Assembly (NCBI GenBank): GCA_024641805.1
Contig: JAHECJ010000056.1
Coordinates: 1 to 8,855 of the forward strand
Direction of reading: 5' to 3'
DNA: 8,855 nucleotides
Source of the DNA: Desulfococcus sp.
GTDB lineage: Bacteria; Desulfobacterota; Desulfobacteria; Desulfobacterales; Desulfosalsimonadaceae
Shown here piece by piece: positions 1-6,553 of this stretch. The stretch's first letter is position 1. The number at the start of each line of letters is the position of its first letter. The position numbers were made by a program, and so were the translations under genes. The notes beneath the pieces were generated by a model, which was given only the letters and a program-made list of their open reading frames with translations, was not told the origin of the DNA and did not search any database.

Positions 1-2
1 AA

Positions 3-191
3 CTATCTGAATATCCGGGGCTTACGGGGACGGTGATAACGGATCTTCGGCCGGCCGGAATGGCAGTGATCAAAAACCGGCGGGTCGATGTGGTCAGCCG
101 GGGAGAGTATATTGAAAAAGGAACGGAGGTTGTTGTCCTGGCGGTAGAAGGAAATCGCGTTGTGGTGAAGCCAGTTGAAAAAAGTTTATAA
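3..191 (+). CDS. NfeD-family protein, C-terminal OB-fold end (5' truncated)
   Basis: Only the last 62 codons are visible, open from the window edge to TAA at 189-191. The fragment reads as a small beta-rich domain: a GLTGTVITDLRPAG stretch, then NRRVDVVSRGEYIEKGTEV, then alternating Val residues ending in VVVKPVEK. This is the pattern of the C-terminal OB-fold of NfeD proteins (the G-x-A-x-T-x-L-R-P-x-G strand and the I-x-x-G-x-x-V-x-V-V turn). NfeD membrane proteins are typically encoded next to flotillin/stomatin-type partners, and the next gene, 43 bases on, is floA, which strongly supports the call. I cannot tell whether the missing N-terminal part carries the ClpP-like serine protease domain (long NfeD) or is the short form. 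Confidence 0.85.
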   Translation, partial: LSEYPGLTGTVITDLRPAGMAVIKNRRVDVVSRGEYIEKGTEVVVLAVEGNRVVVKPVEKSL

Positions 192-221
192 ATAAATAGA
201 CTAAACCATTAATCAGTAAAT

Positions 222-227
222 AAGGAG
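222..227 (+). promoter_or_regulatory. Shine-Dalgarno site of floA
   Basis: AAGGAG lies 7 bases before the ATG at 235 and fixes that start. No promoter is evident in the 43-base gap after nfeD, so floA is probably translated from an nfeD-floA transcript. Confidence 0.75.
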
Positions 228-234
228 TGTTGAG

Positions 235-1233
235 ATGGGATTTCCAGCCATTATTTTTATCCTTTTGGGTATTGCGGGTGTCATATTATTATATTTTGTC
301 GGGTCGGCCATTTCCCTGTGGGTGCAGGCCCTGGTATCCGGGGCCCGCGTGGGTTTGCTGAATATTGTTTTCATGCGGTTTCGAAAAGTCCCGCCCAGTC
401 TTATCGTTAATTGTAAAATCATGGCGGTGAAAGCCGGACTTGACATCATTACCACCGATGACCTCGAGTCCCATTTTCTGGCCGGCGGTAACGTGATGCG
501 GGTTGTCCAGGCACTGATTGCAGCGGATAAAGCCAATATTGATCTGAAATTCAACCGGGCGGCAGCCATTGATCTGGCCGGCCGAAATGTGCTGGAAGCT
601 GTGCAGATGAGCGTCAACCCCAAAGTGATTGAAACGCCGCTGGTTTCGGCAATGGCTAAAGACGGTATTCAGCTGAAGGCCCTGTCCCGGGTGACAGTCC
701 GGGCCAATCTCGATCGGCTGGTGGGCGGTGCCGGTGAAGAAACCATTCTTGCCAGGGTCGGGGAGGGAATCGTCAGTTCCATCGGTTCCGCGACAAGCCA
801 CAAGGATGTGCTTGAAAATCCGGATAACATTTCCAAGCGGGTGCTTGAAAAAGGACTGGATGCCGGGACGGCTTTTGAAATTCTGTCCATTGATATCGCC
901 GATGTGGATGTGGGGAAGAACATCGGTGCCGTGCTGGCAACGGATCGGGCGGAGGCGGACAAGATCATCGCCCAGGCAAAAGCCGAAGAACGCCGGGCCA
1001 TGGCATTCGCTATTGAACAGGAGATGAAGGCAAGGGTGCAGGAGATGCGGGCCAAGGTCGTCGAAGCAGAGGCAGAGGTGCCCCTGGCCATGGCAGACGC
1101 ATTCCGGCAGGGCAACCTGGGCGTCATGGATTACTTAAGGATGCGCAATATCCAGTCTGATACCCAGATGCGGGATTCCATCGGCGGCCCCAAAGACAGC
1201 AAGGGAACGCCGACGCCGGGTCCTGAAAAATAA
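235..1233 (+). CDS. floA: Flotillin-like protein FloA (YqfA / UPF0365 family)
   Basis: The protein has 332 residues, the usual full length for FloA (about 330). It starts with a hydrophobic membrane segment (about residues 4-25), then a second amphipathic/hydrophobic stretch ending near FMRFRKVPPS (about 30-55). The SPFH-like core follows, with family-typical stretches such as LAGGNVMRVVQALIAADKA, IDLAGRNVLEAVQMSVNPK and VGEGIVSSIGSA. The C-terminal part (about 240-285) is an Ala/Glu/Lys/Arg-rich helical region (AQAKAEERRAMA, MRAKVVEAEAEVP) followed by the conserved AFRQGNLGVMDYLRMRN motif. FloA proteins form membrane microdomain scaffolds and act with NfeD proteins in membrane-fluidity and envelope-stress functions. 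The preceding nfeD end fits the usual pairing. The short polar tail after residue 315 is expected to vary. No broken or missing segment is visible. Confidence 0.95.
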   Translation: MGFPAIIFILLGIAGVILLYFVGSAISLWVQALVSGARVGLLNIVFMRFRKVPPSLIVNCKIMAVKAGLDIITTDDLESHFLAGGNVMRVVQALIAADKANIDLKFNRAAAIDLAGRNVLEAVQMSVNPKVIETPLVSAMAKDGIQLKALSRVTVRANLDRLVGGAGEETILARVGEGIVSSIGSATSHKDVLENPDNISKRVLEKGLDAGTAFEILSIDIADVDVGKNIGAVLATDRAEADKIIAQAKAEERRAMAFAIEQEMKARVQEMRAKVVEAEAEVPLAMADAFRQGNLGVMDYLRMRNIQSDTQMRDSIGGPKDSKGTPTPGPEK

Positions 1234-1247
1234 ACAGTTGCGTGAGT

Positions 1248-1256
1248 TGTTATAAT
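1248..1256 (+). promoter_or_regulatory. Possible extended -10 promoter upstream of the zinc-ribbon gene
   Basis: TGTTATAAT matches the extended -10 consensus TGnTATAAT exactly. A start about 7 bases downstream would give a leader of roughly 40 bases before the ATG at 1303. There is no good -35 hexamer at 17 bases (AAATAA), so only the extended -10 supports it. It would allow the 1303 gene to be expressed apart from floA. Confidence 0.35.
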
Positions 1257-1302
1257 ATCTTGATAGCCATCAATTTTTTAATTTTCCCATGAAAGGCGTG
1301 TC

Positions 1303-2058
1303 ATGGATTTTGGTGATGTACTATTTTTCATTGTTTTTGTAATTATTATTATTGCCAATATTATGAAGCAATTGAAAAAAGCCGGCATTCTGACATCCGG
1401 CAAAAAACCATCCGGTCCTCCAAATTCCGGGAGCCAGCCTGAAAAAAAAACCGTGTGGAAGAACGTGCTGGAGCAAATGCTGGAAGAGGCCCGCAAGCAG
1501 ATGGAAAACCAGGCGGAACCAGAATCAGCGGGAATCCCTTTAAAGCATCCCACCGGATGGGAGGGGATTATCACTGAAAAAGATGCTGCAATCCGGAAAC
1601 CGGAAATAAGGCCTGAAAGGCCAAAAGTCGTCCGGCCGCCGGTCATCAAAGAAGATTTGATGACGGAAAGATCAATATTCCAGCCGGAATGCATGAACTG
1701 CAGCAATCCCATGAAACAGATAACGGATTTTGGGATTCCAAACCAGAGCGGCCTGATCTATTGCGACGATTGCGGTGAGCAGCATAAATATCGGATTTTA
1801 AATGGTGAACTGAAACTGATGCGGGCGGATGGTGTCCGAAAATCCGGGACAGCGCCTGAAAGAAGATACCTTAAAGTTGAGGGTGACTTCGTATTGCCGG
1901 AAAAAATAAAGGCGGCCCCGAAGCCTGCCTTTTCAGCTTCCGCAGAACTCGGAGAAACGCGAATTCCCCTCGGGCTAACCCGGGAAGGTCTCCGCAACGC
2001 GGTGGTCTGGTCGGAAATACTGGCTTCGCCCCTTGGGTTGCGGGATCTGGAAAGGTAA
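1303..2058 (+). CDS. Unrecognised membrane-anchored zinc-ribbon protein
   Basis: The protein has 251 residues and no family name that I recognise. An N-terminal anchor (about residues 4-21, VLFFIVFVIIIIANI) has almost no residues outside the membrane ahead of it. A long polar, Pro/Lys/Glu-rich linker follows (about 25-125), including a helical EQMLEEARKQMENQ patch. Two CxxC pairs, Cys130/Cys133 and Cys154/Cys157, lie 20 residues apart and should form a zinc ribbon. A short C-terminal helix, LRNAVVWSEILASPLGLRDL (about 230-249), resembles the 'EILGPPkALR' tail I know from uncharacterised proteins of deltaproteobacteria. The start is set by AAAGG at 1292-1296, 6 bases before ATG; an ATG at 1289 is out of frame. 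Its place after nfeD-floA suggests a membrane-microdomain partner, but that is inference only. Confidence 0.8.
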   Translation: MDFGDVLFFIVFVIIIIANIMKQLKKAGILTSGKKPSGPPNSGSQPEKKTVWKNVLEQMLEEARKQMENQAEPESAGIPLKHPTGWEGIITEKDAAIRKPEIRPERPKVVRPPVIKEDLMTERSIFQPECMNCSNPMKQITDFGIPNQSGLIYCDDCGEQHKYRILNGELKLMRADGVRKSGTAPERRYLKVEGDFVLPEKIKAAPKPAFSASAELGETRIPLGLTREGLRNAVVWSEILASPLGLRDLER

Positions 2059-2110
2059 GTGTTCGCCGGGTATTTCTCCCCAACTGATCGACATTACAAT
2101 AAATCAAAAT

Positions 2111-2164
2111 AAAACCACAAGAGCGGAACAAGGGTGATTTTTTCTTGGCTTTTGTGGTTTTTTT
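2111..2164 (+). terminator. Probable intrinsic terminator after the floA region
   Basis: AAAACCACAA (2111-2120) pairs perfectly with TTGTGGTTTT (2152-2161), and the right arm runs into seven consecutive T residues (2158-2164). The loop is long (31 bases), though short inner pairings such as CAAG/CTTG are possible. The arm is AT-rich, so efficiency may be moderate. It separates the nfeD-floA region from the Fur-box operon. Confidence 0.55.
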
Positions 2165-2232
2165 GTGATTAATCCATGTTCATGATATCTTCTCATCATT
2201 TTTACATGATCGAACAGACGAAAAAATTATTT

Positions 2233-2265
2233 GAAAATGATAATCATAATATTCAGGATTATCAT
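2233..2265 (+). promoter_or_regulatory. Fur box (tandem/overlapping sites) upstream of the repeat-protein/TonB operon
   Basis: GAAAATGATAATCATAATA (2233-2251) matches the 19-base Fur consensus GATAATGATAATCATTATC at 16 of 19 positions, including the central AATGATAATCAT core. A further half-site GATTATCAT (2257-2265) is a perfect inverted copy of ATGATAATC (2237-2245) with 11 bases between, so two Fur dimers could be loaded. The site lies 20-52 bases before the first start codon, close enough to block transcription start. Weak promoter elements overlap it: TTGAAA at 2231 and TATCAT at 2260, but their spacing is not ideal. No other site of this kind is seen in the window. Confidence 0.8.
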
Positions 2266-2284
2266 GGGCTAAAACGGTGACAAC

Positions 2285-3886
2285 GTGAACGGCTGCAAAG
2301 TTCAACTGACAATTAGACCGGCACATCGATCGTTTCGATGGATGCGCCGGGTTCTGTATTCTGGTTTATACCTTGTGATTATCGGGGGCATTTGCTCCGG
2401 CGTGTCATCTGCCGGACAAAGGACTTTAAAGCAGGACATCAATCACGACGGCGTCATTGATCAGGTGGCTTATATTGATGCCGCAGGAAATATCGAGCGG
2501 CTCGAAATCGACAGTAACGGAGATGGCGGCATTGACGCCATACAATATTACGAAAACGGCCAGCTCGTGCGGGCGGAGAAAGACACGGACGGTGACCGCC
2601 GAATGGACACCCGCAATAATTTTGCAGAAGGCCGCCGAATCTCCCAGGAGAAAATAGACCCGACCGGAAATATCGTTTCAATGATCCTGTTTGATGAAAA
2701 TGGAAAAATTTATGAAATAAAAGAAGATACCGACAAAGACGGAACGTTTGACCAGCACTTTTTTTACAAAGCAGGCGCCCTGGAATCCTCCACCTGGGAT
2801 GCGACCGAAGACGGAAACGTCAATGTCTGGAAAACTTACCAAAACAAGCAGGTAATTTACGAAAAAATAGATAAAAACGGTGATGGAAAGCCGGAACAGG
2901 AGATTTTTTATAATCAAAAACAGCAGCCGGAGAAATCCTCCCATGATCTGGATGGAGACGGTTATCTGGAAACCCGTCGGGAATACGATGGCGGGGTGCT
3001 GGTGGTGGAAAAGAAGGATTTAAACCGGGATGAAGTGGTTGATTTGACGATTGCCTATCAAAACGGGCGGGAAAATGTTGAAACGCAGGATTCCAACTAT
3101 GACGGTGCCATTGATATGGAAACCTGGTATAAAAACGGCAAACGGGTAACGATGAAAAAAGATACGGATTTTGACGGTGCCATGGATCGCGCCGTATTTT
3201 TTAATGACTACGGGAATCCTGAAAAAATCGTTTTGGATACCAATGCGGACGGCGAACCGGACCAGTGGCAGGGATATGTAAAAGACTCCCTGGAATGGTT
3301 TGAAAGTGACCGGAATTTTGACGGCAAACCGGATCTGAAGATATTCTATGCGGATGGTGAAGAACGGAAGCTGATTAAGGATGACGATTTTAATGGCTTT
3401 TTTGAAATCACCCAGCGGTTTGATCAGGATGGCTGGAATGTAATTATCGAGCTCGATTCAGATGAAAATAAGGTGGTTGACTCAACATTTTTCTATAACA
3501 GCGACGGTCTGGCACAAAAAGAGGTGGATGAAAACGGCGATGGCCGGATCGACTTTCGTGAATGTTATGATCAAAAGGGCCGGTTGGTTAAAAGCGAGGA
3601 AACCATTGATGGGGCCGGCTGTTTAAACATGACCTGGTTCTATGACCCGTCACAAACTCCGGTCCGCGCGGAAAAGGATTCGGATAGCGACGGCCGTCCG
3701 GATATCTGGTATTATTATGTGGACAACCGCGTAACCAATGTCCGGGTGGACACCGATCATGACGGTAAACCGGATATGTGGGAAGAGTATGATGCATCGG
3801 AAGCGATGATCCGCCGGGCAAAGGATTTAAATTTTGACGGTGTTCCTGATTTAAAAGAAGATTTTACCCAAAAAGATTCAAAATAA
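2285..3886 (+). CDS. Exported protein of about 20 EF-hand-like Asp-loop repeats (24-25 residues each)
   Basis: The 533-residue product opens with a basic and hydrophobic signal peptide (about residues 20-44; MRRVLYSG..., then SSA at the likely cleavage site). The rest is an array of Asp loops of the form DxDxDGxxD starting near residues 51, 76, 100, 125, 148, 172, 196, 221, 245, 269, 293, 318, 342, 366, 391, 415, 442, 465, 489 and 514. Each loop is followed by a 'xxYxNGxxxxxEx' hairpin like those of YwqK/MORN-type repeats. Loops 4 (DPTGN) and 17 (TIDGAG) are degenerate. Such loops bind Ca2+ in thrombospondin type-3 and dockerin-like proteins, so calcium or another divalent ion is a plausible ligand. 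It is the first gene behind the Fur box and lies 18 bases before exbB. The GTG at 2285 has GGTGA (2276-2280) before it; ATG at 2342 would give a more compact signal peptide but lacks a ribosome site. Exact role unknown. Confidence 0.85.
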   Translation: MNGCKVQLTIRPAHRSFRWMRRVLYSGLYLVIIGGICSGVSSAGQRTLKQDINHDGVIDQVAYIDAAGNIERLEIDSNGDGGIDAIQYYENGQLVRAEKDTDGDRRMDTRNNFAEGRRISQEKIDPTGNIVSMILFDENGKIYEIKEDTDKDGTFDQHFFYKAGALESSTWDATEDGNVNVWKTYQNKQVIYEKIDKNGDGKPEQEIFYNQKQQPEKSSHDLDGDGYLETRREYDGGVLVVEKKDLNRDEVVDLTIAYQNGRENVETQDSNYDGAIDMETWYKNGKRVTMKKDTDFDGAMDRAVFFNDYGNPEKIVLDTNADGEPDQWQGYVKDSLEWFESDRNFDGKPDLKIFYADGEERKLIKDDDFNGFFEITQRFDQDGWNVIIELDSDENKVVDSTFFYNSDGLAQKEVDENGDGRIDFRECYDQKGRLVKSEETIDGAGCLNMTWFYDPSQTPVRAEKDSDSDGRPDIWYYYVDNRVTNVRVDTDHDGKPDMWEEYDASEAMIRRAKDLNFDGVPDLKEDFTQKDSK

Positions 3887-3891
3887 TTATC

Positions 3892-3896
3892 GGAGG
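3892..3896 (+). promoter_or_regulatory. Shine-Dalgarno site of exbB
   Basis: GGAGG lies 8 bases before the ATG at 3905, the strongest ribosome site in the operon. It supports the short 18-base gap and high translation of the ExbB subunit, which is needed in excess over ExbD and TonB. Confidence 0.7.
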
Positions 3897-3904
3897 TTCA
3901 ATTC

Positions 3905-4522
3905 ATGTTCGAATTTCTGGCAAAGGGCGGCGTGCTGGTGGGTCCGATTCTTCTGTGTTCGGTGCTGGCCCTGGCAATTTTTATTGAACGCATGATACGC
4001 TTTGCGCGGATGCGGAGCCGGGGCGCCGGGCTGGCCGAAAAAATCATCCGTATATTGAGAACCGGTGATGCGGCGGCTGCGCAGGAGAAAGCAATTCTCA
4101 GCAATTCACCCATGGGCCGTGTACTGGCCCAGGCCATCCGCTTTCGGAACAGGGACCGGGAAACGCTGGAGACGGTTATTATTCAGGCAACGGATGAGGA
4201 GGTGCGAGGGTTATCCGCATACCTCCAGGCTCTGGCAACGATCGGGAACATTGCGCCGCTGCTTGGGCTTCTCGGAACCGTGGTCGGAATGATTAAGGCC
4301 TTTATGGTGATCCAGCAAATGGGGGGCAAGGTGAATGCGGCGGTCCTGGCCGGCGGCATCTGGGAAGCCATGCTGACCACCGCCCTTGGTCTGGCGGTGG
4401 CGCTGCCGACCATGGTGGCCCACAGTTATCTCGTGGCGAGGGTCGATAAATATGAAGCCCGGCTGAACGAAGGTGCGGTGAGGTTTATGACGGAACTGGA
4501 GCACAAACAGGAAGGATCGTAA
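3905..4522 (+). CDS. exbB: Biopolymer transport protein ExbB (MotA/TolQ/ExbB proton channel family)
   Basis: The protein has 205 residues, slightly shorter than E. coli ExbB because the N-terminal periplasmic extension is missing. Three membrane segments are visible: about residues 9-29, about 107-135 (LATIGNIAPLLGLLGTVVGMIKAF) and about 147-175. Residues known to matter in ExbB are in place: Thr125 in the LLGTVVG motif of the second segment, and Glu154 and Thr159 in GIWEAMLTTALGLAVALP of the third (equivalents of E. coli Thr148, Glu176 and Thr181). It forms the pentameric inner-membrane channel that, with ExbD, uses the proton gradient to energise TonB. The adjacent exbD and tonB genes favour ExbB over TolQ. 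It is probably Fur-controlled through the site at 2233. Confidence 0.95.
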   Translation: MFEFLAKGGVLVGPILLCSVLALAIFIERMIRFARMRSRGAGLAEKIIRILRTGDAAAAQEKAILSNSPMGRVLAQAIRFRNRDRETLETVIIQATDEEVRGLSAYLQALATIGNIAPLLGLLGTVVGMIKAFMVIQQMGGKVNAAVLAGGIWEAMLTTALGLAVALPTMVAHSYLVARVDKYEARLNEGAVRFMTELEHKQEGS

Positions 4523-4526
4523 CAGT

Positions 4527-4934
4527 ATGCTGCTGCATCGGAAAAAAAGGCCGCGGTATCAGATCCAGGCTCCGCTGACGTCGTTGATTGACATTGTGTT
4601 TCTGCTGCTCATTTATTTTCTGCTGACCACCAATTTTATGGTGGAGCAGGGCATTGATGTTAATCTCCCGGATGCCAAAGCATCCGCTCCTCAGACCAGT
4701 CAGGAAATCACCGTTTATGTCGATTCCGCGGGGAAGGTCTATCTGGGAAAAGAGCCGGTTGGTTTTAATGATCTGTTTGACCGTCTGCAGGAACGGATCA
4801 GGGAAAATCCGGAACGCCTGGTGGTGATCAAGGCCGATGGCGCGATCATTCTGGATCGGGCGGTTCAGGTAATGGATATTGCCCAGGCCGCCGGAGCCCA
4901 AAAACTGTTCCTGGCCACGGAGAAAGTTAATTAA
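4527..4934 (+). CDS. exbD: Biopolymer transport protein ExbD (TolR/ExbD family)
   Basis: The 135-residue product has the ExbD layout: a short basic cytoplasmic N-terminus (HRKKRPRYQ), one membrane helix (about residues 17-37, LTSLIDIVFLLLIYFLLTT) and a periplasmic domain. Asp22 in the helix corresponds to the essential proton-carrying Asp25 of E. coli ExbD. The periplasmic part shows the usual beta strand pattern EITVYVDSAGKVYLG, then a helix (LFDRLQERI) and VVIKADGAI, ending in the helix preceding LFLATEK. It starts 4 bases after exbB, with AAGGA (4512-4516) inside the end of exbB serving as ribosome site, so the two are clearly co-translated. Confidence 0.95.
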   Translation: MLLHRKKRPRYQIQAPLTSLIDIVFLLLIYFLLTTNFMVEQGIDVNLPDAKASAPQTSQEITVYVDSAGKVYLGKEPVGFNDLFDRLQERIRENPERLVVIKADGAIILDRAVQVMDIAQAAGAQKLFLATEKVN

Positions 4935-4978
4935 TCTTTTCCGGGCATAAGCATTTTAAAATATTCTTGAGGAAATAC

Positions 4979-5680
4979 TTGCTCGAAGAGAATCAACATA
5001 AGGAAAAACCAAACTGGCTGTTGTATTTTTTGATTGCCGTATCCATTTTTATTCATGCGGGAATATTGTTTCAGGCAACCGGGCGGTTTCACTTTAAACG
5101 GGAATCTTATATTGAGATCGGGGTTCGTAAAAACCTAAAACCCCAGGCCAGGGCGATTCCATGGCCGCGGAAGCGCCCGGCAGCGGACAAGTTTCAGGAC
5201 CATCCATCGCGCATAGTTCCGGATTATACGGTCCCGTTTTCTGACCCTGTTCCCGATGAAACGGAAAAACAGTATCCCGCTGAATCTGCTCCAAAAGCGG
5301 CATTGTCTCCGGAGAAGATCCCCCAGGATACCCCAATGGATATTGCCGAGTTTTCCCTCCCCGCGGTTGAAGAAACAGGGGGATTCGGGTCCGGGATGGA
5401 TTACCTGGATATGGTCCGGCTCAAGATAGAAAGCCGCAAGCATTATCCGCCGTTTTCCAGGCAAAGAAATATCGAAGGCCTTGTGACGGTGGCGTTTTTG
5501 ATCGGTCCGGATGGCAAGGTTTCAGGGTTGACCGTGGTCAAAAGCTCCGGGTTTTCTTCCCTGGATGAGGCAGCGATTGCCGCGGTGAACAATGCGTCAC
5601 CGTTTTCACCGCCGCCGGAGAAATATTTTAAACAGCAGGTGAGGGTGAAGGTGCCCATTGCCTTTGAATTGATTAAGTAG
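4979..5680 (+). CDS. tonB: TonB energy-transducing protein
   Basis: With a TTG start at 4979 the protein has 233 residues. An in-frame TTG at 4967 would add four residues, but the later one sits 5 bases after GAGGA (4969-4973) while the earlier one has no ribosome site; there is no usable ATG. One N-terminal membrane helix (about 13-31) carries the TonB signature SxxxH (Ser22, His26) that contacts ExbB/ExbD. A periplasmic linker of about 110 residues is only moderately Pro/Lys-rich and lacks long Glu-Pro/Lys-Pro arrays. The C-terminal TonB domain (about 145-233) shows YLDMVRLKIESRKHYPP, GLVTVAFLIGPDGKV, VVKSSGFSSLDEAAIAAV and the closing VRVKVPIAFEL strand. It should couple the ExbBD proton motor to outer-membrane receptors. 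None is encoded here, so the partners lie elsewhere in the genome. Confidence 0.92.
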   Translation: MLEENQHKEKPNWLLYFLIAVSIFIHAGILFQATGRFHFKRESYIEIGVRKNLKPQARAIPWPRKRPAADKFQDHPSRIVPDYTVPFSDPVPDETEKQYPAESAPKAALSPEKIPQDTPMDIAEFSLPAVEETGGFGSGMDYLDMVRLKIESRKHYPPFSRQRNIEGLVTVAFLIGPDGKVSGLTVVKSSGFSSLDEAAIAAVNNASPFSPPPEKYFKQQVRVKVPIAFELIK

Positions 5681-5691
5681 GAGAGAAATAA

Positions 5692-6468
5692 ATGAAAATA
5701 GAGGTTTCCGGAAAAGGCGGGTGCGGGAAAAGTACATTGTCGGTATTGCTGGCGAGATCCATGAAAAAACTCGGGTATCGGGTGCTTCTCGTTGACGGAG
5801 ACGAATCCAATATCGGCCTTGAAAACATGGCAGGGATAAAAGAACCCGTGCACCTTCTGGATTATCTGGGCGGGAAAAAAGAGTTTAAGGCCATGCTGAA
5901 CCAGACCATGATGGCAGGAAACCCGGCCGGGCTGTTTTCCGGCAAACAGACCATTGACGACCTGCCCAGGGAATGTATCGCATCTGCTGACGATGGTCTT
6001 GAGATGCTGGTTATCGGAAAAATCCATCATATCGGGGAAGGGTGTGCGTGCCCCATGGGGGTATTGTCAAAAAAATTTCTGTCCAGTCTTGAGACCGGTG
6101 AAAAGGAAGTGGTTCTGGTGGATGCCGAGGCGGGTGTGGAACATTTCGGGAGGGGGATCGTCGGGGAGTGCGATTTGATTTTGGGGGTGATTGATCCCAC
6201 GGCGGAATCCTTTCAGCTGGCTCAGAAAATGACCGATATGGCAGTTAAGGCAGATAAAAAAATATGTTTTGTTTTAAATAAAGTGGAACCCGCCATCGAG
6301 AGCGTGATGAAACAGAAGCTGGGCTCAGCAACAGTGATCGGCGCAATCCCAAAAGATCATTCGATATTTATGGAAAGTCTGGAAGGAAGAAAGCTGACAA
6401 AGACGCTGCCGGAAGCGGATGAGATCTGCAGGAAAATATTGACAGATCATGGGAGTGATCGGCTTTAG
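5692..6468 (+). CDS. CooC-like P-loop ATPase (MinD/ParA/SIMIBI class), putative metal-cofactor maturation factor
   Basis: The 258-residue protein begins with a deviant Walker A, GKGGCGKST (residues 7-15), followed by VLLVDGDESN (32-40). A Walker B-type VLVDAEAGVEHFGRG (141-155) and a purine-recognition LNKV (195-198) complete the nucleotide site. The motif GEGCACPMG contains Cys118 and Cys120, equivalent to the CxC pair that binds metal at the dimer interface in CooC, the nickel-insertion ATPase for carbon-monoxide dehydrogenase. These features favour CooC over MinD or nitrogenase NifH, which lack this CxC. No cooS/acs genes are nearby; instead it closes a TonB-ExbBD operon, with its AGGAG site overlapping the tonB stop at 5678-5680. 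It could load or sense a metal taken up by the TonB system. The substrate metal is not determinable from sequence. Confidence 0.88.
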   Translation: MKIEVSGKGGCGKSTLSVLLARSMKKLGYRVLLVDGDESNIGLENMAGIKEPVHLLDYLGGKKEFKAMLNQTMMAGNPAGLFSGKQTIDDLPRECIASADDGLEMLVIGKIHHIGEGCACPMGVLSKKFLSSLETGEKEVVLVDAEAGVEHFGRGIVGECDLILGVIDPTAESFQLAQKMTDMAVKADKKICFVLNKVEPAIESVMKQKLGSATVIGAIPKDHSIFMESLEGRKLTKTLPEADEICRKILTDHGSDRL

Positions 6469-6475
6469 TCGATTC

Positions 6476-6553
6476 ATGCAGGAGACAATGTTGCCCAATG
6501 AGGAGGAGTGCTCTGCCATCGTAAATCATCTCAGCGAAAGACTATTTTATTGA
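6476..6553 (+). CDS. Possible 25-codon small ORF at the end of the TonB operon
   Basis: An open frame of 25 codons begins at ATG 6476, 7 bases after the CooC-like gene. A second in-frame ATG at 6488 is preceded by AGGAG (6480-6484) with 4-base spacing and would give 21 codons. The product contains NEEECSAIVNHLSERLFY, an amphipathic, acidic-then-helical peptide unlike random intergenic sequence. Its stop codon (6551-6553) sits inside the following -35-like element. It could be a real small protein, a leader-type peptide, or the leftover N-terminus of a decayed gene. I recognise no family. Confidence 0.25.
   Translation: MQETMLPNEEECSAIVNHLSERLFY

Noticed and set aside
669..1127. Minus-strand Ser/Ala-rich frame opposite floA
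   Set aside because: Composition is the usual antisense echo of an Ala/Glu-rich coding region; floA is certain on the + strand.
1289..1302. ATG at 1289 as an alternative start for the zinc-ribbon gene
   Set aside because: It is 14 bases before the ATG at 1303 and therefore out of frame; the AAAGG site fits the later ATG.
2430..3870. Regular repeats of about 72-75 bases, which might suggest a CRISPR or tandem DNA repeat array
   Set aside because: The period is at the protein level (24-25 residues with Asp loops); the DNA units are too diverged for CRISPR repeats or a recent tandem duplication, and the frame is intact throughout.
3905..4934. TolQ-TolR of the Tol-Pal system instead of ExbB-ExbD
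   Set aside because: The next gene is a TonB with an SxxxH helix and TonB C-terminal domain, no tolA/tolB/pal follow, and the operon has a Fur-type site.
5443..6030. Long minus-strand open frame of 195 codons across the tonB/CooC-like junction
   Set aside because: It is antisense to two clearly recognisable genes and spans their boundary. It has no family resemblance, so it is a shadow of their codon pattern.
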